DNA of 64,000 nucleotides from Platerodrilus igneus (lineage: Eukaryota; Arthropoda; Insecta; Coleoptera; Lycidae): contig JARFIW010001189.1 in NCBI GenBank assembly GCA_036346225.1, positions 1,408,501 to 1,472,500 on the forward strand, written 5' to 3'. The first letter of the stretch is position 1. Every line of letters starts with the position of its first letter. The notes under the pieces were generated by a model. The model was not told where the DNA came from. It did not search any database and saw only the letters and a program-made list of their open reading frames with translations. The translations under genes and the position numbers were made by a program. Below, one piece after another: positions 1-10,269 of this stretch.

Positions 1-1
1 A

Positions 2-631
2 ACCAAATTGCTATTTAAAAAATCATACGCCATAACAGAGTCTTCATCCAAAATCATAATTGTAGGTCTAAACACGTTCGACGATTATAAAATAACTTTT
101 AGATTTGTTGAAATCATTTCGCAGACCGTACTTGATGTATCGCTCAATGTACTTAGGAATATTATATCAAATCTTCCATATATTATACGCACTAAGGTAG
201 TTGACGTGCGAAATCAGATATGCAAATTCGACAACTTGCGTTTTTATTTAAATAAGAATTGTTTAGTGAAGATGGTGACATTTGATGAGAATTATATGTT
301 ATTTACCAAAGAAACTTTAGAACACTTTTTAGGAGTATCTCAGATCGTTCTCAACCACCCTAATACTTTAAGATAACTAATGGAAAGCGGTTTTCCTAAT
401 ACAGATCTGTTTCTGTTAGATGTAGCAATGGAAAGATATAATAGGAATGTCTTACAGAATCTCGCACATAATATAATTAAAAGCAAATACAGTAATAGTG
501 ATATTGGGATCATATTATACAAATTTATAAGAACCTACCCAAGATTGTTTGAAAACAGTATTTGTAGACAAGTTGAGTATATGGAAAAGTACAACAGGTT
601 TCCATTACACGCATTTACGAGTGATGTTTAA
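2..631 (+). pseudogene. Unrecognised reading frame, truncated at the left edge, one in-frame stop
   Basis: The frame is open at the left edge of the window, so its start lies outside. It reads about 124 codons to a TAA at 374-376 and then continues in the same frame for another 84 codons to a TAA at 629-631. Continuation in one frame on both sides of the stop suggests a single gene of more than 200 residues with one nonsense change, or two adjacent genes. The product is rich in Ile, Asn, Leu and Lys; I see no signal peptide, zinc motif, nucleotide-binding loop or transposon signature. AATAAA occurs at 747-752 and 770-775, within 150 bases after the last stop. It faces a damaged minus-strand frame tail to tail. 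A gene captured from a large DNA virus is one possibility, but I recognise no family and assert none. Confidence 0.4.
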
Positions 632-976
632 ATTTTAAACCATAGATTTTAGAGAAATTTCTGTCACTATAATTCTACATACTACAGTTTATTCTCTTAT
701 ACGTTTCTAAATTGTTGTATTTTAACTACAGATATTAATAGCTGTAAATAAAATTATGTTATAGTTTTAAATAAAACGATTCTGATTAATAATTTTGTAA
801 AACGTTTATAGCAGTCTTTTAAAAAATACACATCTTTGTTATAATTCTTTTCATAAGAACTTAGATACCCATTTCAGTTATGTGGACATTTGAAAAATTG
901 AACAATACCAATGTATACTTTATATTTTATAACATAAACAAGCTAATATATACAAAAATAATTTTTTAATTCGCAT

Positions 977-1200
977 TTAAAACTTACAATTTAGTATATA
1001 TTCCATCTGAATATCTGTCAACAGTTTTATAAACCCCATTTCCTCGATGATTTCCATAAAATCATCCAAATCCTCGTGCATTACTGACACAGCAGTACAG
1101 TGCTGTATTGTTTCCCCGTATAACTGACACATAAGACATTTTTCTCCTTCTATCGAAAAGCGTTGCCCACATTCTGATTTTTTTACTCGTAGAGCATTGC
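977..1200 (-). pseudogene. Short cysteine-rich reading frame, unrecognised
   Basis: The reverse strand carries about 71 codons ending in TAA at 977-979. Early in it is a possible metal-binding group: Cys-Gly-Gln-Arg, then after ten residues Cys-Leu-Met-Cys, then His-Cys about ten residues on, followed by an acidic helix-like tail. No intact start is visible: the same frame meets a TGA just upstream, near 1205, and the neighbouring frame reads well to about 1185, which suggests a frameshift. It may be the C-terminal end of the damaged frame at 1393-2220 or a separate small gene. I do not recognise the family. Confidence 0.3.
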
Positions 1201-1392
1201 GAAATCTTCAAATAACCTCCCCAAAGTCTTTATACATATTTGTTTAATCGTCTCTTTAAACTGTACAATCAACAAATAATAACTTCAACGCAAACAGTCC
1301 TTTTATATGGGCTACTCTTATTCGGATATGTACCGATTGTACCCGATTTGTGTGCGCGCACGAAACAATAGGTAGGGAATGTATCCTATAAA

Positions 1393-2190
1393 CTAATTCA
1401 TTATATTCCTTAGGAAAATGCTAAAGACTTTAAAAATAATTATCACTCTTGTTAGACCTCTAGCGTCCGGATAAACGCTATTATTTAATGTTATGTCGCT
1501 AGTTTCCGAATTAATTTCCAATACACTTTTCAACAAACTCCACGAATAGGTTACAGCATTATACTTTACTCCATAAATTGATTTGTCAATATTTTCGTCT
1601 TCGTCTTTAGCTAACACGTCCGCATAGTAAAGATGAAACGGTTCTTCTGGAACGAGTTGCTTAATTTTCTTTATAGGTCTTCCATAACTTTGACTTTAAC
1701 CTTTGTTGTAGGTATGGGAACTTTTTCGGTGATTGCTTGTAAATGGGAAGCGATTACTTGCAAGGGATCGATCAATTGTTTGTGCACTTCTTTGAATTTT
1801 TGCAGAGATGTAGTCTCTCCTTTTTCTGCGTTCCAAAAACTTCTTTCGTACGGAATCCTGCATAAAATGAAGCTTGCATCTATCTACAATAAAATCTTTA
1901 ACGTCCGTCATCTTGAAACTTTGGATTGAGGCTAACCATTGAACGTCTTCTTCTATATTTATATACTCGTCGAAATTTTTACTATATCGCCCCTTATCCA
2001 AATCAAAATCTCTTACAATAGTGATAAAACTATGTTTAGAATCACCCCTACCCCAACACTGTAAGCACATTTCTTTAAATTTTGGATATGACATGTCACC
2101 ACTTATATGATTAAGAAAGATGTGGCGAAGGTTTGTGTGACCCTGCTTCCATAATGCGATTACATTGGCATTACCACTGAGTCTATGTTA
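1393..2190 (-). pseudogene. Unrecognised gene, frameshifted, minus strand
   Basis: Reverse-strand coding potential begins after a TAA near 2190, reads past an internal Met at 2094 and runs in one frame to about 1830. It then seems to shift to another frame (to about 1690) and resumes as a 74-codon frame at 1393-1617. The protein-like stretches are well mixed in composition, with charged helices, a Cys-Leu-Gln-Cys-Trp group near the internal Met and an Arg/Lys-rich part. They show no reverse transcriptase, integrase or transposase motif. At least two frame breaks make it a pseudogene as read. It sits tail to tail with the plus-strand frame at 2-631, an arrangement unlike the surrounding transposons. 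The function is unknown. Confidence 0.35.
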
Positions 2191-2250
2191 TAAGGTACTA
2201 GCGTAAGTTTGGCATAAGTAAAAGGAATTAATGATGTTATGTCGGAAACA

Positions 2251-2335
2251 CTTTCACCTTATGAGGCAATTTCACTCTGTAAGGCAATTTCACCCTATAA
2301 AGCAATTTCACCCTATAAGGCAATTTCACCTTATT
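2251..2335 (+). repeat. 18-bp tandem repeat, about five copies
   Basis: A unit close to AAGGCAATTTCACCCTAT repeats with a strict 18-base period; the GGC positions are 2265, 2283, 2301 (as AGC) and 2319, with a partial first copy. Because 18 is a multiple of three, one frame encodes a six-residue repeat of the type Arg-Gln-Phe-His-Pro-Ile, but nothing else supports a real protein. Confidence 0.85.
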
Positions 2336-2880
2336 CTGATGGAGATAAAATCAAGGAACTTTGCCATTAAAGCACCCACAACCAGACCTAGATCTGATTA
2401 TGCAATTAAAGGAATAATTTAATATTATTATATCACAAAGGTTATACGCAACAACTAATTTTAAATAAATTGTCTTTGATGCTTTAATGGACGTTATGAC
2501 TAAGTTTTATCATTAGAGTGGTACTATATCTGGTTGAACCAAGAAACAGTGCAATTAAGTTGATGACGAGGACAAAATCGATGTGAATTGGTGTTGCTCT
2601 GACTCTCAACAGGTGGGGCTGGGCCTGTCTGACAGAGCCAACCTAGCTATAATTAGTAATACGAGGTCAGTTTTGTAAATATTTTGGAAGTGAAATTTTC
2701 TATAACAGTTTTCGAGTTGGAGGCCTTGGTATAAAATTTACAATTTTATGTAAAAAGTCCGAACTACTAAAAACTTTATCAAGTTCCAAAATATTCAAAA
2801 TGGACATATGTCGGATGTATGTTGAATATAGTTTGGATGTATGTCGTACGGAGGCGAGAGGAGTGAGAAGGACAAGGTAG
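2336..2880. other. No recognisable gene
   Basis: I see no coding signal, terminal repeat or RNA motif here. Confidence 0.5.
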
Positions 2881-2884
2881 GACG

Positions 2885-3060
2885 GAGGGTTTAGGTTAGT
2901 TTACGTTGTTTGGAGTTAGTTTAGTCGGTGTTGTCTGAAGTTAGGTTAGGTTAGTTGAACTTGTTAGGAGTTAGGTTAGCTAGTGTTATCTGGAGTTAGG
3001 TTAGGTTAGTTGGACTTGTGCGGACTTAGGTTGGATAGCTGGAAAAGTTGATAGGTTAGA
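2885..3060 (+). repeat. TTAGGTT-rich degenerate repeat
   Basis: Runs of GTTAGGTTAGGTTAGTT alternate with spacers such as GGACTTGT and TGTTATCTGGA, giving an irregular unit of about 45-50 bases. TTAGG is the insect telomere motif, but here it is interspersed and degenerate, so this is an interstitial minisatellite rather than a telomere. Confidence 0.7.
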
Positions 3061-3257
3061 TCAGCGCCGCGACGCTGACATAACTTATCGATGTAATTTT
3101 GTAAGGAATGGTCCTATTTGAAAAATTCAAACAGATTCGAATTCTCCAGAATATTCTAGACTAATTTGATGTATCGTACCCTAAGAAAAAACTATCCGAG
3201 TGGTGAATCCCATAAGGTGGATCTGACGTAAGGAAAATGATAACATCATTAATGAGA

Positions 3258-3450
3258 TTTCCCATTAAAAAGCAATTAGTGCTAATGGGTTTTTTATGAG
3301 AAACCCCATTAAAAAGCGATTAGTGCTAATGGTTTTTATGAGAAACTCTAGTAAAAAGCGATTAGTGCTAATGGGTTTTTATGAGAAACCCCATTAAAAA
3401 GCGATTAGTGCTAATGGGTTTTTAATGGGTTTTCCTATTAAAAACCCATT
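3258..3450 (+). repeat. 43-bp minisatellite with hairpin-forming units
   Basis: Four copies of a roughly 43-base unit begin near 3260, 3304, 3346 and 3389. Each contains CCCATTA and TAATGGG on either side of AAAAGCGATTAGTGC, so each unit can fold into a hairpin. The last copy runs into a further inverted CCTATTAAAAACCCATTA block. Confidence 0.8.
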
Positions 3451-3510
3451 AGTAGATCAGGTTGATCGGGTTGATCCGCCTGGTCCAGACTCCCCACAAA
3501 GGTCCTACTG

Positions 3511-4515
3511 AAGAAGTTATAGGGATAGACAAATAGTACATAGCTTATACAAAGAGCAAATAACTGTAATAGAATTTGAGCAGGAACGTAAAGAAGTAAA
3601 TATTAGGAAAGGAGTGAGACAGAAATATTTCCCATTCCTATTAATTTTAACTTATATATCGAAGAGGCAATGAATACTGTTAAATGCAGAAAGACATTTG
3701 GAATTACTATGCAGAGGCATAGGAGTGATATGCTTAAATTTGTAGATGATATAGCGGTATTAGCATCTAGTAAGGCAAGGGTTAGAAACAGCTCTTAATG
3801 AAATGGAAACAGTACTAACGCAGGGATGCGGTATGAAAATTATCAAAAATAAATCTCAAGTACTAGTATATAAAAGAAAGGAAAGTAAGTCAAAAATCAG
3901 AATTCAAATAAGAAACGAGAACCTACAAGAGGTTAAAGATTTTTGCTACCTAAGAAGTCAAATGACACAAGATGGAAAGAGCACAAAGGATATAAAACAA
4001 AGATTATCGCAAGGTCTTGCTGCAATTAACAAAGAAAAAGTAACTACTATGTTCAAAGACAACAAGCATAGATTTAAGGAAAGGATTGCTGAAAACATAT
4101 GGGTGGAGTACAGTACTCTACAGCTGTGACACTTGGACGGTAGGAGAAGTTGACAGAAAAAGTTAAAGCCTCTGAAATGTGATGCTACAGACGTATGATG
4201 AAGATATCCTGGACAAACAAAGTGCAAACAAAGAGGTTCTCGCACTTGTAGAGAAAGAAATATGTAGAAAGCAGTAAAAAGTAAGAGAGATAGGATGATA
4301 GGAAACATACTAAGACGTAAGGAAATAGTGCGTAATATATTAGAAGCAGAAAAAGGAAAAAAAAAAGGATATACCTAGATTAAACTATTGCACGCGGATA
4401 GTGAAAGATGTAGGCTCTGGGAATTTCAGGGAAATGTGTAGGGTAGTCCAGAATAGAAAACAATGAATGTACGCGTCTAACCAGTTCTAAGACTGAAGAC
4501 CTATTGATGATGAAC
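3511..4515 (+). mobile_element. LINE fragment, reverse transcriptase to 3' end
   Basis: This is a 5'-truncated copy of the same LINE group as copies A-C. Translated in shifting frames it shows the RT core (IRKGVRQ; a region equivalent to FADDIAVLAS, here VDDIAVLAS) and then the C-terminal region with an NKNKSQVLV-like stretch and a GSQITQDGKSTKDIKQRL-like stretch. It runs straight to a 3' end reading ACCAGTTCTAAGACTGAAGA followed by short TGATGA repeats. It lacks the duplicated 3' modules of copies A-C. One segment keeps about 108 codons open (3803-4129); elsewhere stops and frameshifts make it inactive. Confidence 0.8.
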
Positions 4516-6349
4516 CAAGCTGACCAAAGAAAGTATCTTGGAATTAAAATCCTGAAATTTACACAGTAGTATCTGTTATCAACAGTTTTTTTTGTTGCAT
4601 ATTGGTCTTTAATATTAATAGAGCTCGAATCTATATCTAGCAGCAATCTATTATCTACTCTGTTCGAAGTTTCTACTGAATAACATGACGGACACATGAG
4701 GCAAACAAATATCCCTGTCAATTTGCTAGAAGAATCATTACAAGGAAAAGACAAACGTGCACCCTTCCCAATCTCAATCAAGACTGCTGTTACATTCCAT
4801 TAGATCCTTATTATATTCATTTTTGCAAACATGTATATTTTCTCTTAATTATTTTTCCATTGCTTATATACTGCGTTTCCTGTGTCAAATTTTATTAGAT
4901 TCTAATTTTTTAACTCGGCAATTATATCTCAATTAACACAATTTTGCGATTTAAAATTCTCATTCTGAAACAAAAATTTGCTGTTTTGTCAGAGAAATTT
5001 TACAATTCCAAAAGGAAATATTTGCAAATGTGTGCGAGTAGCAAACGCAAATAAATTATATAAAGTAGAGGTAGAGTTTAATATGCGGACCAATTTCGTT
5101 TGTGTTTATTACGGTTCCGAATTGTAAATGAACACAAATAGCCATTAAAATCGTGTAAGAGAGATTATGCAGAGCCCTTACATTGTAGCTAGGCATTATG
5201 TAGAGAGCTTACCATGGGATAACAGTAATAACTGAAATGAGTAGTATGAGCATTACTAATATGCAGTCTACTGTAAGGCATTACCATTATTTGGCGTATC
5301 ATACGAAATTTATGGAAGATTCGTAAAACGATTCCATTGCCAAAGAAAGTTATTTAATAGAATTTATGTAATGAAAATTAGTACAATTTGTAGTAAAGCA
5401 CGTCAACTAGATGTAAAATCCGGCTCGACTCGGTCTTCTATGCTTTTAAGTTTTATATCACCGTCCGTAGTTTTTAATTAATTATAGGCATAGGAAACTC
5501 TTTATAGGACAAAATTGTTTATAGTTTTTTTAAAGCTTTTTTGTTGATTACTGGGCAGGTGCAACGTATAGAGAATGTAAAGATTTTGAAAAAATTAATT
5601 AACCATTTATTTTCGAAAAAAGAGTGTCTACTATATGTGTCATTATCCATTAATTGCGGAAACACTTAAGACATATTGAGATTTGTATTACTGCTTTTAA
5701 TTTTTTTAATTGTACTGGTATCGCCCTCTTGTGGATTTTAACTTAAAATGTACATTACCGTTGACAGGTGTGCGTTTAGATGCAGCTTTCACTTTGTATT
5801 AAGTCATCACTTGCACTGCTTCGAGTGTAGCGTTAGAACATGGACGCACGTTTCAGTATTCAGTCTTAAAAACATGTAAATAATTAATGTGTATATAGTT
5901 TCAAGAACCTATAAAATGTGATTTACTTTGTGCCAATTACTATTAGTTTCATTTCAACACCAGTATAAAATCTACGGTCCATTAAATCAATATCAACCAA
6001 CAAAGAGAATTGCAAATAATCAGCCGGAGGAGCTACAACCTGCATTTTTTCTATTTCTTACCCAGGCTTTATAAGCACTCTAACACTGTTTAGTGGCAAA
6101 TATAAAAGCCACTTGTGTTATTATTATCGAATTAGATGCAAAAAGTACTTAGCAAATATATACAATAAACAAAACATTTTATTACCAAAATTTATAGATG
6201 AAAATAATATAAACCTTAAATCAGACAATTCTTTTTAATGCTGAATGACAAAAAAAAACTTTGTCGATCTATTTTTTGCGAAAAGTTTTTTAACATTTCA
6301 AGCATAATTCCATGTTACATTTGCTACAAATTGTATTTGACCATTTTAT
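4516..6349. other. No recognisable gene or repeat
   Basis: AT-rich sequence with no sustained reading frame, terminal repeats or RNA motif that I can identify. Confidence 0.5.
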
Positions 6350-6820
6350 ACTTCTTGTTTGCGCTACAAAAGGCACTGTGCTCCACATATAAGCCTCCAA
6401 CAATTTTTTCCTTATTTTTATGTTTATTGTTTTCAAACATAACCACTGCACCGATATTCAGTATTATGTGAAGGGGGTTAAGCAAACTGCAGCTACCAAG
6501 ATTCGCCAACACTTGAACATTTGCTGAATTAATAGTTTTCCAATAAATCCTTTCGTATAATTTACATTAGTTGAGAATATTGCAAAATCAACACCTGTAG
6601 TAGTTTAATATAATCATCAGGTTTAAGTACAGTTATTTTTTCGTCATTAGGTTTCAGTCTTGAACTGGTTGCAAGCGTACCTCCAGTGATGTCTACTCTG
6701 AGCTAGTCTACACATTCCTGAATTTCCCACAGCCTACATCTTTGACTATCTGTGTGCATTAGTTTATCCTAGGTAAACCTCTACCCTTTTTTCCTCTCTG
6801 CTTCTAATATATTCCTCCAG
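6350..6820 (-). mobile_element. LINE 3' fragment with one hairpin module
   Basis: Read on the minus strand, 6820-6640 matches the LINE C-terminus (the part before the stop of the main frame), 6600-6455 is the hairpin-containing 3' module, and 6450-6365 is the beginning of the second, diverged RT-tail module. The order is the same as in copies A-C, but with one hairpin module instead of two. Confidence 0.7.
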
Positions 6821-6902
6821 ACCACTAGGTGGGAAAACAAACGCCTAGGTCACTCGCACGACAAAATGATACAAACAAGAGAGAAAAACCACTAGGTTAA
6901 CA

Positions 6903-6945
6903 ATGACTACTAAACGCGCTCTGAGAGGGCAGGATCAACCAGAAT
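6903..6945 (-). other. Short match to the 5' end of 18S rRNA
   Basis: On the minus strand 6945-6928 reads ATTCTGGTTGATCCTGCC, identical to the universal start of insect 18S rRNA. The next conserved bases, AGTAGTCAT, occur at 6911-6903 after a 16-base interruption. Nothing further matches, so this is at most an 18-27 base relic, not an rRNA gene. Confidence 0.45.
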
Positions 6946-7203
6946 AATATATTCCGTACTAATACCTTATGCCTAAATATATGTCTTGTGAAACCATGGA
7001 GTCTGGAGTAGACCATGTTTTCTTTTTACTTTAGTGCTGGTGTAGTTTGTAGAAACTTGTGAGAGAATAACCTTAACAAACCTTCGATAGGACTATTTAT
7101 TTATAATACAAAAACACACAATTACAATTATGATTACAATTATGACTTTTTATGACATGACAAATTTTTTGACAGCAACTATTGTGCGCCTACTTTATTT
7201 TTA

Positions 7204-8515
7204 CAGTATTGCCCGAAATAAACAGTACTGAAATTGTAATTGTTTTGTATATTTAAAAAATACATATTATTGACACTTTATTATATGTTCTAAATGTGCA
7301 CCTCCTCGTTCGAGACAGACTTCATAACGATGTTCTAAGTTTCTGGTCATGTTATTGAATAAGGGTTGTCTCAGGGCTGCGAAGAAGACTCTAACGGCAT
7401 CCTTTAATTCATCGATGGTTTGTGGTGCCCGTTTGAAAACGGCATTTTTAGCCATGCCCCAAATGTATGCGTCTGGAGGTGTGAGGTCTGGAGAATGTGA
7501 AGGATAAGGGAAGTCAGTAAATCGTGATATGAATTTGCTTGGAAAATGTTCTTGAAGAAATTGACGAATTGCGGCAGCAGTATGGCAAGTTGCCCCGTCC
7601 TGCTGAAAAAATTGGTTTCGAAATGCCAAGTTACGTGCACGACAGAATTGACGTAGATCAGGGATAAATCGTGTTAAAATTTGTCTGTACCTCTGTTGAT
7701 TAAGTGTGACTTGCCTACCATTCTCTTCGATAAAGTACGGACCAATGATTCCGTGTCCGGAAACAGCACACCAGACACTCACTTTTTCACTATGTAAAGG
7801 AACCTCTTGAACCTCATCGGGTCTGGCAAAGCCCAGAAATCGATTTGTGCGACGATTCACATAGCCTGACAAGTGAAAATGTGCTTCGTCTGAAAACCAA
7901 ACTTTTTCAAAAATTCAGGATTTTCATACTGTAACGCGAGAATTCTGGCGCAATATTCCACTCTACTGCGATAATCCCGAGGATGTAGTTGTTGATGTAC
8001 CTAAATCACATACGAAAATGTACCCAGCTCCTTCAGGATTCTTTGAAAGGAAGTTCTTTTAAATCAAGTTGTAACGCTGTCCTTGCCTGGCTGACTTTCG
8101 GATTTTCTAAGATTTGCTTAAAACACGTTCATGGTTATTGTTGTTGTTAACTGTCCTGGGACGCCCCGAGTTTCCTTTTCGTTGGCACAATACACTACCT
8201 GTATTTCTAAACTTTTCAATAACCTTCAAAATTACAGCATTACTTGGAGAACGTTTATTAAACCTTTGTGTGAATTGATCAGACACGTATAGCAAACTTG
8301 CACCATTACGTCGGCCGATTCCGTATGAACGAAAATAATGCTCTACCAGAAACACTTTCTCCTCTGTACTTAACACCATTTTTAACAATTAGGCCCTACT
8401 AATTACTTGTTTGAGGTTTACTTGACAGGTCTATACTAGCTAACTTGAGTGTGACAGCGCACGCATAAAAACACCGCCAACTTAGTTTCAGTACTGTTTA
8501 TTTCGGGCAATACTG
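7204..8515 (-). mobile_element. Tc1/mariner element, DD41D type, with TA duplication
   Basis: The element is bounded by 30-bp perfect terminal inverted repeats (CAGTATTGCCCGAAATAAAC and ten further bases at 7204-7233; complement at 8486-8515). It is flanked by TA at 7202-7203 and 8516-8517, the usual Tc1/mariner target duplication. At 1,312 bp it is full size. The transposase on the minus strand is broken by frame changes between the N-terminal and catalytic parts, so it is probably non-autonomous now, but the ends are intact. Confidence 0.92.
7267..8388 (-). pseudogene. Tc1/mariner transposase (DDE, DD41D), frameshifted
   Basis: The N-terminal part (8388-8107) has the helix-turn-helix type start seen in many arthropod mariner relatives (STEEKVFLVEHYFRSYG) and a GRPRTV linker. 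The catalytic part (7872-7267, about 201 codons open) begins just after a WFSDEAHFHLSG-like stretch that holds the first Asp. It continues with VWCAVSGHGIIGPYF, the second Asp in QQDGATCHT and the third in SPDLTPPDAYIWG. I count 41 residues between the second and third Asp. The two parts are joined by about 230 bases with at least two frame changes. In the family the protein cuts and pastes the element by binding its inverted repeats. Its coding strand and ends agree with the element boundaries. Confidence 0.88.
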
Positions 8516-8689
8516 TATTATAAACATTTTTATATAATGCCAAGATGAAATAGTCTGCCATTATCTCTCGTGCACGCAAATACATATATAAACCGTAAGT
8601 CTTTTTAACGAAGAGCAAACTCTATAGCGAGGGGCCGGGAGCAAGTACACTTTTTATAACTAATATAATTAAACCCAAGAAAATTAAGA

Positions 8690-9155
8690 GTGCAAAACGA
8701 TCGCACTAAAGTTTCTAACTACCAGAATTGTCGTTGCATAATCAACAATCTCCTCCCGTTGAGATAATGTTCTCAATGATGCCACGTTTATCATTTTGAA
8801 GTGGTAGTAGAGAAAGTTTTGCAATTGGACGCGTAAATTCTCCCCTTGTCGTTCTGATTTTGACAACTCATACCTTGTTATCACAACCTAGCATGATTTT
8901 ATCAATCTTGCAAGAGGCCATTCTAACGGAGGTAGGTTATCTTCCTTAACCAATACAAAATCGCCGATCTTTAAGTTTGTATGCACACTCTTCTCTTGGG
9001 ACGGTGCGGAAGTTGATTTAAGTAAACTCGTGACTATCATTTCCAAAAATCCTGTCATAATTTGGAGCAATGCTGCCAAATATTTAACCTATTTTCAGCA
9101 ATGTTTAAAACATCCCTTTCCGGAAATGAGGTCAACGGTTGACCGATTAAAAAAT
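8690..9155 (-). pseudogene. BEL/Pao integrase C-terminal fragment
   Basis: The minus strand reads HFLIGQPLTSFPERDVLN, then NRLNIWQHCSKLW, and then GDFVLVKEDNLPPLEWPLAR, the typical end of BEL/Pao integrase. It continues in an altered frame with a RTTRGEFTRPIAKL-like tail. The upstream pol is absent: the sequence is cut off at 9155/9156, where the 3' end of LINE copy A starts. This suggests the LINE landed in, or recombined with, an older BEL/Pao copy. It is a fragment with no active potential. Confidence 0.8.
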
Positions 9156-9159
9156 GTCT

Positions 9160-10265
9160 TGGTGTTCATCACCATCATTAGGTCTTCAGTCCTAGAACTG
9201 GTTGGACGCGTACTCTCATTGCTTCCTAGTCTGAACCAACCTACACATTTTCCTGAAATTTGCACAGTCTACATCTATCACTATCTGTGTGCTAAAGTCT
9301 GATCTTGGTCTACCTCTACCTCTTTTTCTATTTCTGCTTGTAGTATATTCCCTACTATTCCCCAAAAATGCCTTAGAACGTATCCTGTCCTTCTATTTCT
9401 CCTATTTTTTCATTTTCCACAGATATCTTTATTCCTCTACTATTTCTACAACCAATTTGTTATTAACTTTGTCTGTACATGCAACCATCTTCATACATCT
9501 AGAGCACAACATTCCAGAAGGCTTTATCTCTTTCTGTCTGCTTTTCCTACTGTCCCTATTTCATAGATGTACTGTGCTATGCTCTACACTATGCTTTGAA
9601 CAGTTTTCTTTTTGTAACTATGTTCGTTGTCTTTGGACATAGCTGCTGTTCTTTCGTGTTTAATGCAGTTCGGTCACCTTCTATTGTTTTGCAGTTATAT
9701 ACCCTATTTCCCCAATATTCAGTGGTATATGAAGGGGGGTAAGCAGTATTTGGCTGCCAAGTTCCCCCAGCACCTGAACCTTTGTTGAATTAATAGTTTT
9801 TCCAATTATCCTTTCGCATAATCAACATTAGTTGAAAATACTTTGCAATCAACACCTGTAGTTGTTATAATAATCATCAGATTTAAGAGCACTTATTTTT
9901 TCGTCATTGGGTTTTACACCTTGAAACTGGTTGGACTTGTACCTTAGCTTATTTATGTTCTGAGCTAGCCTACACCGTTCCCTGCAATTCTCACAACAGC
10001 CGATATACAGCTCGATTCCCTTCTATTGTTTTCTAATTATATGCCCGATTTCACTGAAATTGAGTGATATGTGAAGGGGGTTAAGCAGCCTGTGGCTGCC
10101 AAGGTTCCCCCAACACTTAGACATTTGCCGTATTAATAGTTTTCAAATAAATCCTTTCGCACAATTAACATTAGTTGAGAGTATTACAAAACCAACATCT
10201 GTAGTTGTTTATAATAATCACCAAGTTTAAGTACCGTTATTATTTTTGTCATTAGTTTTTCCATC
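9160..10265 (-). repeat. LINE copy A 3' region with duplicated modules
   Basis: Minus-strand order after the main RT stop: hairpin module (GCAGCC..GGCTGC type) near 10110-10080, a short second copy of the C-terminal coding end near 9990-9920, a second hairpin module near 9770-9740, then a longer diverged RT tail (9660-9175) ending in TGATG repeats. Copies B and C show the same order. Confidence 0.7.
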
Positions 10266-10269
10266 TTGT

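Noticed and set aside
2885..3060. A chromosome end
   Set aside because: The TTAGG units are degenerate and interrupted and sequence continues on both sides.
3258..3450. A CRISPR-like array
   Set aside because: Copies are directly adjacent with no unique spacers and the window is eukaryotic; it is a minisatellite.
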